From the NCBI RefSeq assembly GCF_000760295.1, contig NZ_JNBA01000024.1:1-64000 (forward strand): a stretch of 64,000 nucleotides of DNA, read 5' to 3'. This DNA is from Prochlorococcus sp. MIT 0701 (GTDB taxonomy: Bacteria; Cyanobacteriota; Cyanobacteriia; PCC-6307; Cyanobiaceae). Every line of letters starts with the position of its first letter. The stretch's first letter is position 1. The notes under the pieces are model-generated. The model worked only from the letters and a program-made list of their open reading frames with translations, was not told where the DNA came from and did no database searches. The position numbers and the translations under genes are program-made. Positions 46,178-57,742 of the stretch are shown here, piece by piece.

Positions 46178-47617
46178 TCAGGACTTGGTTTTGTCCGAGG
46201 CAGGTTTTTCAGTCTTGGCTTTGTTGGTCTTGGTTTTTGTGGATTTAGTTTTGCTGCCTTTGGATTTTGCAGCGGGCTTACTGATTTTTGCCTCGCTTTC
46301 AAGCACCTTTTCGGTCATGGTGCTGTTGTCTTCGAGCCAGTCCAGCAATTTGTCTTTGAGCAAGTCGTCGCTAACGGCTTGACGCAACCTTGCCGGGTCA
46401 ATATCGCGTTCGCCAGAAAGATCGCGGCTTACTTCCTTGACCTTGGCGTTGATTTCACTTTCTTCTATTTTGAGATCTTCGCTTTCAGCTAGTGCAGTGA
46501 GGGCAAGACTGCGACGTAGGCGCTCTTCGGCCTCTGGGCGTGATGATTCCATCAAGGAACGCACAAGCTCTGGGGTGAACATGGATTTCACGTCCATCCC
46601 CTGTTGGGCGAATTGACTGGCAGTTTGTTCAACAAGGTTGCGTATCTCTTGCTGCACAAGGGTGTTTGGTAGATCTACTTCCAGCTGCTCAGTTAATGCT
46701 TCCAGCAGTGCGTCGTGCCGATTGCTGCGATCACGACGCTTTGCATCTTCCTTAAGACGTTGTTCTAGATCGTTGCGAAGTTCCTCCAGAGTTGCTTTGT
46801 CACTGGATTGCTGGGCGAAGGCATCGTCAAGATCAGGTAACTCGCGGGTTTTGAGCTCTTTGAGGTTGATCACAAAGCTGGCTTTACGGCCGCGAGCATC
46901 CTCTTTCGAGTAATCGTCTGGGAAGTGGCAATCAACAGTTTTCTCATCGCCCAAGCTCATACCGATAATCCCTTCCACGAAGCCGGGGATCATCTGTCCA
47001 TCTTCAAGATCGACATCCATGGACTCACTACTTCCGCCTTCGATTGCGCTGCCGTCGTCGTCGTAGGTGCCGCTGAAACTAACCACAGCGATATCGCCGA
47101 TTGCTGCTGGGCGACTTTCGACGGGTACAAGGGTTGCTAGTTGTTTGCGGGATTGTTCGATCAGTTCATCGACCTTGCTGGGATCGAAAGTCACCACTTC
47201 TGCTTCGGCTTGGAGCCCTTTGGTGGCCTTAAGTTTTGGGGTTGGGGTGACGTCTGTCTCAAGGGTGAGGCTCAGTGCCTCGCCGGGTTGAAAGCTTTCC
47301 AGAAGAGCGTCAAAACCGCCACTGAGTTCGGGTTCGCAAAGTGGCTCGATTGATTCTTGTTCGAGGACTTCACGCCAGACAGCATCGACGAGCGATTCTA
47401 AGGCTGTTGCACGGATCCTTACCAGGCCGATCTGTTGCAGCAGAACGGCACGCGGCACCTTCCCCTTGCGGAAGCCTGGAAGATTGATGGTGCGGCTTAA
47501 GCGGGTTACAGCGGCCTCATAGTTGGCCTGGCAGCGCTCTGCTGGTACCGCTACTTCTACAGCAAGCCGGCTATTGGGTTTCTGCGTGGTTTTGACCTGT
47601 AGTGCTGTGGCACTCAT
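46178..47617 (-). CDS. tig: Trigger factor
   Basis: 479 residues. The N-terminal ribosome-binding loop is present ([15 protein letters not shown]). The middle FKBP-like domain has [16 protein letters not shown] and [13 protein letters not shown] helical C-terminal chaperone domain covers about 255-420. The last 50 residues are Lys/Thr/Ser-rich ([16 protein letters not shown]), a basic tail longer than in most homologues. Trigger factor binds nascent chains at the exit tunnel. It begins the tig-clpP-clpX run. asd lies divergently upstream. Confidence 0.96.
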   Translation of the reverse strand: MSATALQVKTTQKPNSRLAVEVAVPAERCQANYEAAVTRLSRTINLPGFRKGKVPRAVLLQQIGLVRIRATALESLVDAVWREVLEQESIEPLCEPELSGGFDALLESFQPGEALSLTLETDVTPTPKLKATKGLQAEAEVVTFDPSKVDELIEQSRKQLATLVPVESRPAAIGDIAVVSFSGTYDDDGSAIEGGSSESMDVDLEDGQMIPGFVEGIIGMSLGDEKTVDCHFPDDYSKEDARGRKASFVINLKELKTRELPDLDDAFAQQSSDKATLEELRNDLEQRLKEDAKRRDRSNRHDALLEALTEQLEVDLPNTLVQQEIRNLVEQTASQFAQQGMDVKSMFTPELVRSLMESSRPEAEERLRRSLALTALAESEDLKIEESEINAKVKEVSRDLSGERDIDPARLRQAVSDDLLKDKLLDWLEDNSTMTEKVLESEAKISKPAAKSKGSKTKSTKTKTNKAKTEKPASDKTKS

Positions 47618-47790
47618 GGACGGACTACTGCGAGCAGATGACCACCCTAAGAAAGCGCCAGTTCATCTCTCAACACGTATTGTGGTCTCAACGTCTTGCC
47701 TGATTGAGGCTGTAGGGCTTTATCCCAGTTGGGTTCAATTTTTTATTGAGATCGAACCCCTGAACTCAGTCAATAACCTGATCTCACCGC

Positions 47791-48822
47791 TTGCTTCCCA
47801 TATCGTTTCTTCCCGATCGTCCCCTCACAGTTGCTGTGCTTGGCGCCAGTGGTGCAGTGGGTCAGGAGCTACTGCAGCTGCTGCAGGAACGCTCGTTTCC
47901 CATTAGTGAGTTGCGCTTATTGGCATCTGCGCGTTCTGCGGGCCATGTTCAACCTTGGAATGGCTCCAGCCTCGTCGTTCAGGAGGTGAGCGAAGCTGCT
48001 TTTGAGGGGGTTGATTTGGTGCTGGCCTCAGCTGGTGGATCCGTATCGCGTCAGTGGCGGCAGGTGATCAACTCAGCCGGTGCGCTGATGATTGACAACT
48101 CCAGTGCCTTCAGGATGGATACCGATGTGCCACTCGTGGTGCCTGAGGTTAATCCTGAGGCGGTTGCAGAGCATCAGGGGGTGATTGCAAATCCGAATTG
48201 CACCACGATTTTGTTAACTCTGGTGCTGGCACCTTTGGCCGCAAGACGTGCTTTGCGTCGCGTTGTTGTCAGCACTTATCAGTCGGCGAGTGGTGCAGGT
48301 GCACGCGCTATGGAGGAGCTCAAGCAGCTCAGTCAGGTTGTTTTAGCGGGCGACACGCCTTGTAGTGAAGTGCTTCCTCATTCCCTTGCCTTCAACTTGT
48401 TCCTGCACAACTCTCCATTGATGGCCAATAGCTATTGCGAGGAGGAAATGAAGATGGTCAATGAAACGCGCAAAATTATGGGCCTTCCTGATTTGCGCTT
48501 TACCGCAACTTGTGTTCGGGTGCCTGTACTTAGAGCCCATTCGGAGGCTGTGAATATTGAGTTTGAGGAGCCTTTTCCAGTGGAAGAAGCTCGCCAATTG
48601 TTGAAGGCGGCAGCGGGGCTCGAGTTAATCGAAGATTTTGAGCAGAATCGCTTTCCCATGCCTACCGATGTCACTGATCGCGATCCGGTTGCGGTGGGTC
48701 GCATTCGGCAGGACATCAGTGATCCCAATGCTCTCGAGCTTTGGCTATGCGGGGATCAGATCCGTAAAGGTGCCGCTCTGAATGCGATCCAAATTGCAGA
48801 ATTGTTGTTGTCGTCATCATGA
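47791..48822 (+). CDS. asd: Aspartate-semialdehyde dehydrogenase
   Basis: 343 residues from a TTG at 47791. N-terminal NADP motif [17 protein letters not shown]; catalytic Cys137 in ANPNCTTI; Gln-containing [13 protein letters not shown] near 163; acceptor residues [10 protein letters not shown] with catalytic His. Asd makes aspartate semialdehyde for Lys, Thr and Met. The stop overlaps the dapA ATG (ATGA) for coupled translation. lysC of the same pathway lies 10 kb away. Confidence 0.96.
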   Translation: MLPISFLPDRPLTVAVLGASGAVGQELLQLLQERSFPISELRLLASARSAGHVQPWNGSSLVVQEVSEAAFEGVDLVLASAGGSVSRQWRQVINSAGALMIDNSSAFRMDTDVPLVVPEVNPEAVAEHQGVIANPNCTTILLTLVLAPLAARRALRRVVVSTYQSASGAGARAMEELKQLSQVVLAGDTPCSEVLPHSLAFNLFLHNSPLMANSYCEEEMKMVNETRKIMGLPDLRFTATCVRVPVLRAHSEAVNIEFEEPFPVEEARQLLKAAAGLELIEDFEQNRFPMPTDVTDRDPVAVGRIRQDISDPNALELWLCGDQIRKGAALNAIQIAELLLSSS

Positions 48823-49727
48823 GCTCTGCTGCTGAGTTGTCTCCCACTCCTTTTGGCCGTTTGCTGACGGCGATGGTCACACCTTTTGACGTTGATGGAT
48901 GCGTTGATCTGGCTTTGGCTGGTCGTCTTGCTCGCTATCTCGTGGATGAGGGATCTGATGGGCTGGTTGTCTGCGGCACGACTGGGGAATCGCCAACTCT
49001 TAGCTGGCAGGAGCAGCATCAATTGCTTGGGGTGGTCCGTCAGGCAGTGGGGCCAGGCGTGAAGGTTCTTGCCGGTACTGGTAGCAATAGCACCGCTGAG
49101 GCGATAGAGGCCACTACTCAGGCAGCTGCGATGGGTGCTGATGGGGCATTGGTGGTTGTTCCTTATTACAACAAGCCTCCGCAGGAAGGTCTTGAAGCCC
49201 ATTTCAGGGCTATTGCCCAGGCTGCCCCTGAGTTGCCGCTGATGCTCTACAACATTCCAGGGCGGACTGGCTGTTCGCTTGCTCCAGCAACAGTTGCAAG
49301 GTTGATGGAATGTCCGAATGTGGTGAGTTTCAAAGCCGCCAGTGGCACCACTGATGAGGTGACGCAGTTGAGGTTGCAGTGTGGTTCAAAACTGGCTGTT
49401 TACAGCGGCGACGATGGCTTGCTTTTGCCCATGTTGTCGGTGGGGGCTGTCGGGGTAGTGAGTGTCGCAAGTCACCTTGTAGGTCGTCGGCTGAAGGCGA
49501 TGATTGAGGCCTATCTCAATGGTCAGGGTGCTCTTGCCCTCAGTTATCACGAGCAGTTGCAACCTTTGTTCAAGGCTCTATTTGTCACCACCAATCCGAT
49601 TCCTGTGAAAGCAGCCCTCGAGCTCAGCGGTTGGCCCGTCGGATCCCCCCGCCTCCCTTTGCCTCCTCTTGATCCCGTTATGCGAGATGCTCTTTCAAAT
49701 ACCTTGACTGCCTTGTGTCAGACCTGA
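48819..49727 (+). CDS. dapA: 4-hydroxy-tetrahydrodipicolinate synthase
   Basis: 302 residues. DapA condenses aspartate semialdehyde with pyruvate. The Schiff-base lysine is K172 (VSFKAASG), Tyr143 sits in LYNIPGRTG, and GTTGESPTL binds substrate. [12 protein letters not shown] and YYNKPPQEG are conserved. It overlaps asd by four bases. About 100 bases separate it from rnj. Confidence 0.97.
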   Translation: MSSAAELSPTPFGRLLTAMVTPFDVDGCVDLALAGRLARYLVDEGSDGLVVCGTTGESPTLSWQEQHQLLGVVRQAVGPGVKVLAGTGSNSTAEAIEATTQAAAMGADGALVVVPYYNKPPQEGLEAHFRAIAQAAPELPLMLYNIPGRTGCSLAPATVARLMECPNVVSFKAASGTTDEVTQLRLQCGSKLAVYSGDDGLLLPMLSVGAVGVVSVASHLVGRRLKAMIEAYLNGQGALALSYHEQLQPLFKALFVTTNPIPVKAALELSGWPVGSPRLPLPPLDPVMRDALSNTLTALCQT

Positions 49728-49827
49728 CGCCACGGCTGTTTCTCAGATTGATTGCTTGACGCCTTAGCTTTTCGCCATGAGCGCTTGCTTCATTTCAGTC
49801 CCCAAATAGTTTTCGTACGCTTTTGTT

Positions 49828-51831
49828 ATGACGTCTAGTTCCTCCAGTTCCACAGCCACCTCTTCTAGAGCCGGTAAAGCTAAAGAGCCCTGCTTACGTG
49901 TGATTCCCCTTGGTGGGCTTCATGAGATTGGCAAGAACACCTGCGTGTTCGAGTACGGCGACGACATCATGTTGGTGGATGCTGGCCTGGCATTTCCCAG
50001 TGATGGCATGCATGGCGTCAATGTGGTGATGCCAGATACCAGTTATCTACGCGAGAACCAACAGCGCATCCGCGGCATGATCGTGACCCATGGTCATGAA
50101 GATCATATTGGTGGGATTCCTCATCACCTCAAGCACTTCAATATTCCAGTGATCTATGGCCCGCGTCTGGCCATGTCAATGCTCCAGGGAAAGATGGAAG
50201 AGGCTGGTGTTACAGATCGCACCACGATCCAGACCGTGAGTCCACGGGATGTTGTCAAGGTTGGACAACACTTTTCGGTGGAATTCATCCGCAATACCCA
50301 CTCGATGGCAGATAGCTTTTCGCTTGCCATCACGACTCCTGTCGGCTCGGTGATCTTCACCGGAGACTTCAAGTTTGACCATACTCCTGTTGATGGCGAA
50401 AATTTTGATATGGCTCGCCTTGCACATCACGGCGAGCAAGGTGTTTTGTGTTTGTTCAGTGATTCAACCAATGCTGAGGTGCCTGGTTTCTGCCCACCTG
50501 AACGTTCGGTATTTCCTGCTTTAGATCGTCATATTGCTCAAGCTGAAGGTCGAGTGATTATTACGACTTTTGCGAGCTCCATTCACCGCGTCTCAATGAT
50601 TTTGGAGCTGGCCTTAAAGAATGGCCGCAAAGTTGGTTTGCTTGGGCGATCGATGCTCAATGTGATCGCTAAGGCGCGTGAACTCGGCTATATGCGTGCT
50701 CCAGATGATCTTTTCGTACCGATCAAACAGATTCGTGACATGCCTGATCGCGAGACTCTGTTGTTGATGACAGGAAGTCAGGGCGAGCCGTTGGCTGCTT
50801 TAAGTCGCATCTCACGCGGTGAGCATCAACATGTGCAGGTCAAGAACTCTGACACGATTATCTTTTCGGCGAGTCCGATTCCGGGTAACACGATCTCAGT
50901 TGTGAATACCATCGACCGCTTGATGATGCTGGGAGCCAAGGTGGTCTATGGCAAGGGAGAGGGTATCCATGTGTCTGGGCATGGCTTCCAGGAGGATCAC
51001 AAGTTGATGTTGGCTTTAACAAAGCCAAAGTTTTTTGTGCCTGTCCATGGTGAGCATCGCATGCTTATTTGCCACAGCAAGACTGCTCAGTCGATGGGCG
51101 TAGCCAGCGACAACATTTTGATTCTTGATAATGGTGATGTGGTTCAACTTTCACCTGATTCGATTAGTAAAGGAGACTCAGTAAAGGCAGGAATTGAACT
51201 TCTCGATGCTTCTCGCAATGGCATTGTTGATGCTCGTGTTTTGAAAGAGCGCCAGCAACTTGCTGAAGATGGTGTTGTCACTGTGCTGGCTGCAATCAGT
51301 ACCGATGGAGTGATGGTTGCACCGCCAAGAGTGAACTTACGAGGTGTCGTGACAGCTGCTGATCCCCGCAAGATGTCGCTCTGGACTGAACGGGAAATAA
51401 GCTGGGTGTTGGAAAACCGCTGGAAGCAGTTTTCTCGTCAAACGGATGGCAAAGCTCCTGAAGTGGATTGGATGGGTTTGCAGCGAGAAGTGGAAGTGGG
51501 CTTGGGTCGTCGTATGCGTCGTGAGTTGCAAGTTGAGCCATTGCTTCTGTGCCTAGTTCAGCCGGCACCAGGAGGAACACCTGCTTATAAGGGAATGGCT
51601 GATGCTGAACCTGAGGATCGATCGGTGACCCGCATTCGTGGTGATCGTGATCTGGCTAGTAACGGACGCCGAACTCCAGCTGCGGCTCCTGTAAAGGTTG
51701 CGGCAGCTGTGTCAGCATCGTCGACTACGACGACGGTTTCTGATACAGCCAATGTGAAGACTCAAGCTGAACCTGAGTCGGCAGAGGAGCCTTCCGGTCG
51801 CACACGCCGCCGTCGCTCAGCGGCGGCTTAA
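49828..51831 (+). CDS. rnj: Ribonuclease J
   Basis: 667 residues. The metallo-beta-lactamase core has THGHEDHIGG, VDAGLAFP and FTGDFKFDH. The beta-CASP part has FASSIHRV, SGSQGEP-like MTGSQGEPLAAL and HVSGHGFQEDHKLML. RNase J is a 5'-3' exo- and endonuclease in RNA processing. The C-terminal 100 residues are Ala/Ser/Thr/Arg-rich and disordered, ending [10 protein letters not shown], a basic RNA-binding-like tail. The end overlaps the convergent gene by 15 bases. Confidence 0.96.
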   Translation: MTSSSSSSTATSSRAGKAKEPCLRVIPLGGLHEIGKNTCVFEYGDDIMLVDAGLAFPSDGMHGVNVVMPDTSYLRENQQRIRGMIVTHGHEDHIGGIPHHLKHFNIPVIYGPRLAMSMLQGKMEEAGVTDRTTIQTVSPRDVVKVGQHFSVEFIRNTHSMADSFSLAITTPVGSVIFTGDFKFDHTPVDGENFDMARLAHHGEQGVLCLFSDSTNAEVPGFCPPERSVFPALDRHIAQAEGRVIITTFASSIHRVSMILELALKNGRKVGLLGRSMLNVIAKARELGYMRAPDDLFVPIKQIRDMPDRETLLLMTGSQGEPLAALSRISRGEHQHVQVKNSDTIIFSASPIPGNTISVVNTIDRLMMLGAKVVYGKGEGIHVSGHGFQEDHKLMLALTKPKFFVPVHGEHRMLICHSKTAQSMGVASDNILILDNGDVVQLSPDSISKGDSVKAGIELLDASRNGIVDARVLKERQQLAEDGVVTVLAAISTDGVMVAPPRVNLRGVVTAADPRKMSLWTEREISWVLENRWKQFSRQTDGKAPEVDWMGLQREVEVGLGRRMRRELQVEPLLLCLVQPAPGGTPAYKGMADAEPEDRSVTRIRGDRDLASNGRRTPAAAPVKVAAAVSASSTTTTVSDTANVKTQAEPESAEEPSGRTRRRRSAAA

Positions 51832-52932
51832 GACCATCCAGAAGTTTTCGAGGCGAGCTTTCAGCGTTGTTGATGTTCGCTTCTTTGACTTCGATGGACT
51901 GGTCTCATGCTTTGTAAGGCTAGGGGCAGGGGGCATGATCACGCGCAACAATGAATCATTTAGGAGGTCATTGGTTGATGCTTGTGAGATGGCCTCTGGG
52001 GGGACTCTTGCTTCCTTGACAGTGTCTTGATTTGGTTTTGTGATTGGGTTTGGGGCTGATTTTGCTTTTGGCCTGATTTCTATTTCGGTTTCTGTATTGA
52101 GATCTGATTTTATTTCTAGGGCTTTCGTTGTTGTCGACGGCGCTTTTTTCGCATGAACATTTTGTTGAAGATCAGCCTGTTGTGAATGGTTCTTCTGCTT
52201 AGATATCTGTTCAGGCTTCATCTTATCTGTCATCAGTGTTGAGTCTAGTTTGGCTGTAGATTTAGAATGATCTGCTTTTGTGGCTGCAGTTTGTGCGGCT
52301 GGAAATAGAAAGGGATCACGAATCAGATCATCCAAGGGCTTTGAAAGGTTATTGCTCAATTTCCTTATCTCTTGTGGAGTTGCCTGCTGATCAGATTGAG
52401 GTTGTTTGGCTTCTCTCACCTCGCCCATCTTTGGCGTGTCTGCAGACAGGAAGGGATCGCGAATCAGGCCTGGCAGAGGTTCCGTCACCTCAGCTCTTGG
52501 AGCCAGCTGCTTTTGTTCTGAGGGTTGTTTAAGCGCAGTTCTTTGAGGAGGCTCTTCTTGCTTGGCAGGCTCCCGTTGCAATTCGCCTTGGCATCGTTCC
52601 AGGCCTTGTTCGGCGAGTTCCTTCAAAGTCTCTTGTGGTTGGCTATCTAGAACAAGGCTGTAATGGTGTTTGGCTTGCTGGATATCGTTCATTCCGTAGA
52701 GCTGAATGTGGCCCATCAGTAGAGCCACAAAGGCCTGCCAGGCCAGCATTGCTTCCTGTTCAGGCCATCTACGCTGCAGCTCTAGTTGGCGAAGCAGGCT
52801 TTCGCAGATTGATTGAGCTGCCTCGAAATTTCCTGTTCCATAGGCCTTCTCGGCAGCGAGGTATTGCTGTTGGAAGTCGCCGTCCACAGGAGTCAGTCGT
52901 GATGTTCTAGTTGTACCGATTTTTTCTGCCAT
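51817..52932 (-). CDS. TPR-like protein with repeated LIRDPFL motif, unknown function
   Basis: 371 residues. Residues 18-110 form TPR-like helices ([24 protein letters not shown]). The rest is a long polar, probably disordered region rich in Lys, Gln, Thr and Ser. It carries [10 protein letters not shown] (153-162) and [10 protein letters not shown] (200-209), with a weaker [13 protein letters not shown] at 321-333. The end is basic. Repeated short motifs in a linker suggest docking of a partner. It overlaps tilS by 40 bases and rnj by 15. No family recognised. Confidence 0.72.
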   Translation of the reverse strand: MAEKIGTTRTSRLTPVDGDFQQQYLAAEKAYGTGNFEAAQSICESLLRQLELQRRWPEQEAMLAWQAFVALLMGHIQLYGMNDIQQAKHHYSLVLDSQPQETLKELAEQGLERCQGELQREPAKQEEPPQRTALKQPSEQKQLAPRAEVTEPLPGLIRDPFLSADTPKMGEVREAKQPQSDQQATPQEIRKLSNNLSKPLDDLIRDPFLFPAAQTAATKADHSKSTAKLDSTLMTDKMKPEQISKQKNHSQQADLQQNVHAKKAPSTTTKALEIKSDLNTETEIEIRPKAKSAPNPITKPNQDTVKEARVPPEAISQASTNDLLNDSLLRVIMPPAPSLTKHETSPSKSKKRTSTTLKARLENFWMVLSRR

Positions 52933-53924
52933 TGGACTGTCCAGCCCTGCGCGAGCTGTAGAGATCCAGGTGGTTTTCCGGGGCCAATGCTGTGGCTGAT
53001 CTGTTCAAGTTGGACTGCTGGCAGGCTTGGTGCTCCTGATTGCTTCAGCCAACAGGCCAAAAGAGTTGTTCTTGCTGTGATCGGTAGTTGGGCTAGGTCC
53101 TGTCGGCAGAGGCCGTTTTGAGTGCTCAGACTGTTTAAGGCCAGGATGGCGATGGCTTGCTGGTCAGTGTGGTGATGGTTGAGCCTTTCGGCGAGAGCGG
53201 CCATGCGCAGGCTGCAGCCCGGATGGAGAGATTCCAGTACTGGTAGCACTTCTTGGCGGACTCGGTTGCGGCTGAAGTCTGGATTGGAATTGGCAGGATC
53301 AAGCCAGATAGGTAAGGACAGATCGCTGCAGATCTGGGCGGTGTCCTCACGCGAGAATCCCAACAAAGGGCGTATGAGCTGCACGTTTTTGTGAGGATTG
53401 TCTTTGCTGATGGGCCTGCATTGGCGCATGCTGCTCAGTCCCGCGAGGTCCGTACCACGGGCAAGGTTGAGCAGCAAGGTTTCAGCTCGATCCGAACTGG
53501 TGTGGCCTGTGAGCACATACCGGCATGGATGGTTTGGGTTGTTGGATGACAAACGTTCTGTGTGAAGCGTCAGTTGTTCATATCGCCAATGTCGCGCTGT
53601 GGCTTCGTTGTTGGTTTGTCCAGGTTTGGCTTGATCAGACCAGAAGCTCAAGTTGTGTGCTTCACACCAATCCTTGAGTTCAGTTGCGATCGTTGCTGAT
53701 TTGTTGTGCCATCCATGATCGCCATGCCAAACCTCTAAAGACCAGCCATGTTTTCGTTGGAGATCGATCAATAGGCCGAGCAGGGCCATCGAATCTTGAC
53801 CACCGGAGACAGAGATCAAGAGTGAGACTTCTGCTGGCAGTAGATCTGGATTCGCTAGCAGTTTGTGATGGAGACGCGCGTGCCAGGGGCTCCAGGGCAG
53901 CTGCGCTGAGCTGGATGAGGCCAT
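52893..53924 (-). CDS. tilS: tRNA(Ile)-lysidine synthase
   Basis: 343 residues from the ATG at 53924. A longer frame to 54032 would overlap the divergent DUF561 gene. The P-loop [16 protein letters not shown] is the N-type ATP-pyrophosphatase site. [19 protein letters not shown] and [10 protein letters not shown] are TilS motifs. TilS puts lysidine on C34 of the CAU tRNA so it reads AUA. The 3' end overlaps the TPR-like gene, so they are co-transcribed. Confidence 0.94.
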   Translation of the reverse strand: MASSSSAQLPWSPWHARLHHKLLANPDLLPAEVSLLISVSGGQDSMALLGLLIDLQRKHGWSLEVWHGDHGWHNKSATIATELKDWCEAHNLSFWSDQAKPGQTNNEATARHWRYEQLTLHTERLSSNNPNHPCRYVLTGHTSSDRAETLLLNLARGTDLAGLSSMRQCRPISKDNPHKNVQLIRPLLGFSREDTAQICSDLSLPIWLDPANSNPDFSRNRVRQEVLPVLESLHPGCSLRMAALAERLNHHHTDQQAIAILALNSLSTQNGLCRQDLAQLPITARTTLLACWLKQSGAPSLPAVQLEQISHSIGPGKPPGSLQLAQGWTVQWQKKSVQLEHHD

Positions 53925-54007
53925 GGCGCAGTGGTCATTCAGCTGAGGCCAGTCTGCCGTGCAGGAGCCCGGCAAATGGGAGTATGGATCTACAGATAGT
54001 TGATTAA

Positions 54008-54784
54008 ATGACACGCCTCGCTCAGTTGCCAACAGCCTTGCGTCAGCGTCTCGAGCAGCGCTCGGCCCTCAAGGTGATCGCTGGTTTGATGAATTTCGAG
54101 GCCCTCTCGGTGGCGCAGGTGGCGCGGGCTGCTGGCCACGGTGGCGCTGATCTGATTGATGTGGCTTGTGATCCTGAGCTGGTGCAACTGGCGATCCGGG
54201 AATCCGCTGGAGTTCCGGTTTGTGTGTCAGCGGTGGAGCCTGAGCTGTTCCCCGCCGCTGTTGCAGCTGGTGCTGCCATGGTGGAAATCGGAAATTTCGA
54301 TGCTTTTTATCCTCAGGGCCGGATCTTTGGTGCCGCCGAAGTATTTGAACTGACTCGTTTAACCAGGGCGTTGTTGCCTGAGGTGGTGTTGAGCGTGACC
54401 GTGCCCCATATGTTGCAGATGGATCAGCAGGAGCAACTGGCAGTGGATCTAGTGGCTGCCGGTGCCGATCTGATTCAGACGGAGGGCGGCACTAGCGCTA
54501 AGCCATTTAGTGCTGGAAGCCTTGGCTTGATTGAGAAAGCTGCTCCCACTTTGGCCGCTGTTCACAGCATTTCTACAGCACTCAAGGCTGCTGATTTGGC
54601 AGTGCCTGTGCTTGGTGCTTCTGGTTTATCGGCAGTGACGGTGCCCATGGCAATTGCTGCTGGTGCCGCTGGTGTAGGTGTTGGATCGGCGGTGAACCGT
54701 CTCAATGATGAGCTGGCGATGATTGCTGTTGTGCGGGGCTTGCGTGAAGCTCTCAGCACGCCCAAATCGACAGTGATTCACTAA
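54008..54784 (+). CDS. DUF561 / Ycf23-like TIM-barrel protein
   Basis: 258 residues. Opens with [21 protein letters not shown] and continues with [29 protein letters not shown] and [34 protein letters not shown] and [30 protein letters not shown] are at the end. The spacing is that of a (beta/alpha)8 phosphate-binding enzyme. Ycf23/DUF561 occurs in cyanobacteria and plastids; no function is established. Divergent from tilS by 83 bases. Confidence 0.88.
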   Translation: MTRLAQLPTALRQRLEQRSALKVIAGLMNFEALSVAQVARAAGHGGADLIDVACDPELVQLAIRESAGVPVCVSAVEPELFPAAVAAGAAMVEIGNFDAFYPQGRIFGAAEVFELTRLTRALLPEVVLSVTVPHMLQMDQQEQLAVDLVAAGADLIQTEGGTSAKPFSAGSLGLIEKAAPTLAAVHSISTALKAADLAVPVLGASGLSAVTVPMAIAAGAAGVGVGSAVNRLNDELAMIAVVRGLREALSTPKSTVIH

Positions 54785-54828
54785 CGTGAATCACTGTCTA
54801 GTCAGCTGCTTTGCGTAGGTTGTTTTAA

Positions 54829-55248
54829 ATGCTGGGATCGCTCGGCTGGTTGCTGCAATGGCCCATTCGGGCCCTTATTTTGTTGTTGGTTGCTGCGTTG
54901 CCCCTTGGCATTGAGATGGCCAATTTCAGCACAGCTTTTTGGTCGGCCGTGATGATTGGCCTCTTGGGCACGTTGTTGATCGTGCCTCTCAAGTTGCTGT
55001 TGGGTCCATTCTGGGCACTCACGTCCTTGGGGGGGCTGATCTGGCCAGTGTCGTTTTTGTTCAACTGGTTGATCACGATCCTTTTATTTGCTCTGGCAGC
55101 TTGGCTGATTAATGGTTTTCATCTCAAGAACGGTTTGCTTAGTGCCATCTGCGGCGCTGTCTTTTACAGCATTGTGAGCACGATCGTGTTGCGATCTCTC
55201 GGCATCGCTGATGTTGAGTTCACTAGAGCTGCTTTGCTTTCAGCCTGA
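54829..55248 (+). CDS. Small four-helix membrane protein, phage_holin_4_2 (PF04020-type) family
   Basis: 139 residues with four membrane segments (LILLLVAALPLGIEM, VMIGLLGTLLIVPLKLLL, LFNWLITILLFALAAWLI, AICGAVFYSIVSTIV). The FNWLITILLFALAAWLINGF segment is characteristic of PF04020. Despite the name, this family is common in bacterial chromosomes with no phage link. Role unknown. It follows the DUF561 gene by 44 bases. Confidence 0.85.
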   Translation: MLGSLGWLLQWPIRALILLLVAALPLGIEMANFSTAFWSAVMIGLLGTLLIVPLKLLLGPFWALTSLGGLIWPVSFLFNWLITILLFALAAWLINGFHLKNGLLSAICGAVFYSIVSTIVLRSLGIADVEFTRAALLSA

Positions 55249-55352
55249 GAGTTCCAGGCATTGCTTAGTAGCTCATCAGGCTTGGAGGAAGTCTGGAATA
55301 GCTCGTTCATGGCATCTCCTCATAAGCTAAGCGGCTGCCCGTTACGGCCCTA

Positions 55353-57392
55353 ATGCCGAAGTATCACCTCAAGGCGCCCTATAGCCCGAAGGGGGATCAG
55401 CCCACTGCGATTGCTCGCTTGGTTGAGGGGGTCAATCAGGGCCAGCGTTATCAGACGCTTTTAGGAGCGACAGGTACGGGTAAGACATTCACGATTGCCA
55501 ATTTGATTGCTCAGACTGGCCGTCCGGCTCTTGTCTTGGCTCATAACAAGACGCTTGCTGCCCAACTTTGCAATGAGTTCAGGGAGTTCTTTCCTGATAA
55601 TTCTGTTGAATATTTTATTTCTTACTATGATTACTATCAGCCCGAGGCTTACGTGCCTGTTAGTGATACCTACATAGCTAAAACAGCTTCGATCAATGAA
55701 GAAATTGATATGCTACGTCATTCAGCGACGCGTTCGTTATTTGAGCGTAATGATGTCATTGTAGTGGCCTCAATCAGCTGCATTTATGGTCTAGGTATTC
55801 CTAGCGAATATCTAAAGGCTGCTGTCAAGTTTAAAGTTGGTGAAACACTCAATCTCCGCAGTGCATTGCGGGAGTTGGTTGATAACCAATATAGCCGAAA
55901 TGACTTTGATATTACGCGTGGTCGTTTTCGCGTTAGAGGGGATGTTTTGGAGATTGGCCCTGCTTATGAAGATCGGCTAGTGCGAATTGAGCTTTTTGGT
56001 GATGAGGTAGAGGCAATCCGTTATCTGGATCCAACAACAGGTGAGATTTTGCAAAGCTTGGAAGCTATTAATATTTATCCAGCCAAGCATTTTGTGACTC
56101 CTAAAGAGCGATTGAATGTTGCAGTTCAAGCGATTCGTGATGAGCTGCGTGGGCGTTTGCAGGTGCTCAATGAACAAGGCAAGCTTTTGGAAGCGCAGCG
56201 TTTGGAGCAACGCACTGCCTACGACTTGGAGATGTTGCGGGAGGTTGGTTATTGCAATGGTGTTGAAAACTATGCTCGCCATCTGGCTGGCCGTCTCGCG
56301 GGAACGCCTCCTGAATGCTTGATTGATTACTTCCCTGATAATTGGTTATTGGTGGTTGATGAAAGTCATGTGACATGTTCTCAGCTGAAGGCGATGTACA
56401 ACGGCGATCAGGCTCGTAAGAAAGTTTTGATTGAGCATGGTTTTCGATTGCCTAGTGCTGCTGATAATCGTCCTCTCAAGAGTGAGGAGTTCTGGATGAA
56501 GGCGAGGCAAACCGTATTTGTTAGTGCGACGCCAGGTGATTGGGAACTCCAGCAGAGTGATGGCCAGTTGGCTGAACAGGTGATTCGGCCCACAGGGGTT
56601 CTTGATCCTTTGGTGGAAGTGCGACCAACGCATGGTCAGGTCGACGACTTGTTGGCGGAAATCCGTATCAGAGTAAAGAAGCAGGAGAGAGTTTTAATCA
56701 CCACCCTGACCAAACGTATGGCGGAAGATCTTACCGATTATCTGGCGGAGAATGATGTGCGCGTTCGTTATCTACACTCGGAAATCCACTCAATCGAACG
56801 GATTGAGATTATTCAAGATTTGCGATTAGGCGAATATGATGTTCTTGTGGGTGTCAATCTTCTCCGAGAAGGTTTGGATCTTCCGGAGGTGTCGTTAGTG
56901 GTCATTCTTGACGCTGATAAGGAAGGTTTCTTGCGAGCAGAGCGGTCGCTGATTCAGACCATTGGTCGTGCGGCTAGGCATGTGGATGGGATGGCACTTC
57001 TTTATGCAGACAACTTGACAGATTCGATGGCAAGAGCGATTAGTGAAACTGAGCGAAGACGCGAGATTCAAAAGGCTTACAACGAGCTGAATGGCATCGT
57101 GCCAACGCCAGCGGGTAAGAGAGCGAGCAATTCGATCCTCTCGTTTCTCGAGTTATCAAGGCGCTTGCAGACGGATGGTAAAGATGCTGACTTGGTTCAG
57201 ATTGCTGGGCGGGCTGTTGATTCGCTCGATTCAGATCACGATTTTGGCTTAGCCCTGGATGCTCTACCTGAGTTGATTGATCAGCTTGAAACGAAGATGA
57301 AGGCAGCTGCTAAGCAACTCGATTTTGAGGAAGCAGCCCAGCTGCGTGATCGCATCAAGAAACTCAGACAGAAGTTGATTCGCAATACTTGA
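55353..57392 (+). CDS. uvrB: Excinuclease ABC subunit B
   Basis: 679 residues. UvrB verifies damage in nucleotide excision repair. Visible are [14 protein letters not shown] (Walker A), [13 protein letters not shown] (beta-hairpin for damage clamp), [20 protein letters not shown] and QTIGRAARH (motif VI). A C-terminal UVR domain ([21 protein letters not shown]) binds UvrC. The codon use of the middle third is AT-richer than the flanks, but the frame is intact. Confidence 0.97.
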   Translation: MPKYHLKAPYSPKGDQPTAIARLVEGVNQGQRYQTLLGATGTGKTFTIANLIAQTGRPALVLAHNKTLAAQLCNEFREFFPDNSVEYFISYYDYYQPEAYVPVSDTYIAKTASINEEIDMLRHSATRSLFERNDVIVVASISCIYGLGIPSEYLKAAVKFKVGETLNLRSALRELVDNQYSRNDFDITRGRFRVRGDVLEIGPAYEDRLVRIELFGDEVEAIRYLDPTTGEILQSLEAINIYPAKHFVTPKERLNVAVQAIRDELRGRLQVLNEQGKLLEAQRLEQRTAYDLEMLREVGYCNGVENYARHLAGRLAGTPPECLIDYFPDNWLLVVDESHVTCSQLKAMYNGDQARKKVLIEHGFRLPSAADNRPLKSEEFWMKARQTVFVSATPGDWELQQSDGQLAEQVIRPTGVLDPLVEVRPTHGQVDDLLAEIRIRVKKQERVLITTLTKRMAEDLTDYLAENDVRVRYLHSEIHSIERIEIIQDLRLGEYDVLVGVNLLREGLDLPEVSLVVILDADKEGFLRAERSLIQTIGRAARHVDGMALLYADNLTDSMARAISETERRREIQKAYNELNGIVPTPAGKRASNSILSFLELSRRLQTDGKDADLVQIAGRAVDSLDSDHDFGLALDALPELIDQLETKMKAAAKQLDFEEAAQLRDRIKKLRQKLIRNT

Positions 57393-57742
57393 TCATGTGC
57401 GATTGTTCATGCGATCCCCTTATGTAGAAAGTACCTTTTGTTTGCATTCCATCTGATAGTTGTAGTTGTCGGAAGTTTGATCCTTGTTCATTAGCCTGAA
57501 TGGCGCGGTTTTTTTAACCAAGACAACGACTTGAGGAGTCTTTAGCGAGTTTTTCTGTAGCCGAAATAAGCTCGAAACAACTTTGAGCTGGGCGGCCTAT
57601 TGAGCTCGTGGACGAGTTCATTGAGGCAGGGCCGCGAATTGGTGTAAGGGTGCTTAGCGGTGCACCTGATGAGCTCGCAAGAATGCCAGCCATAGGGCTT
57701 TAAATGGCTCATTGGGCACTTATTAGATTGCGGTGAAGGCCG
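57393..57742. other. Spacer between uvrB and small gene
   Basis: 350 bases with no gene I can defend. Short open frames exist on both strands (about 32 codons plus, about 52 codons minus near 57550-57710), but neither has supportive composition. No clear terminator after uvrB is visible; a weak GGTT-TTTTT-AACC sits near 57510. Confidence 0.4.

Noticed and set aside
47731-47759. Inverted repeat GGGTTC ... GAACCC between tig and asd
   Set aside because: The loop is 17 bases and no T tract follows; it lies in a divergent promoter region, so not a terminator. Could be an operator but there is no support.
54829-55248. Prophage signal from the holin-type annotation
   Set aside because: PF04020 proteins are ordinary chromosomal membrane proteins; no other phage gene is near.
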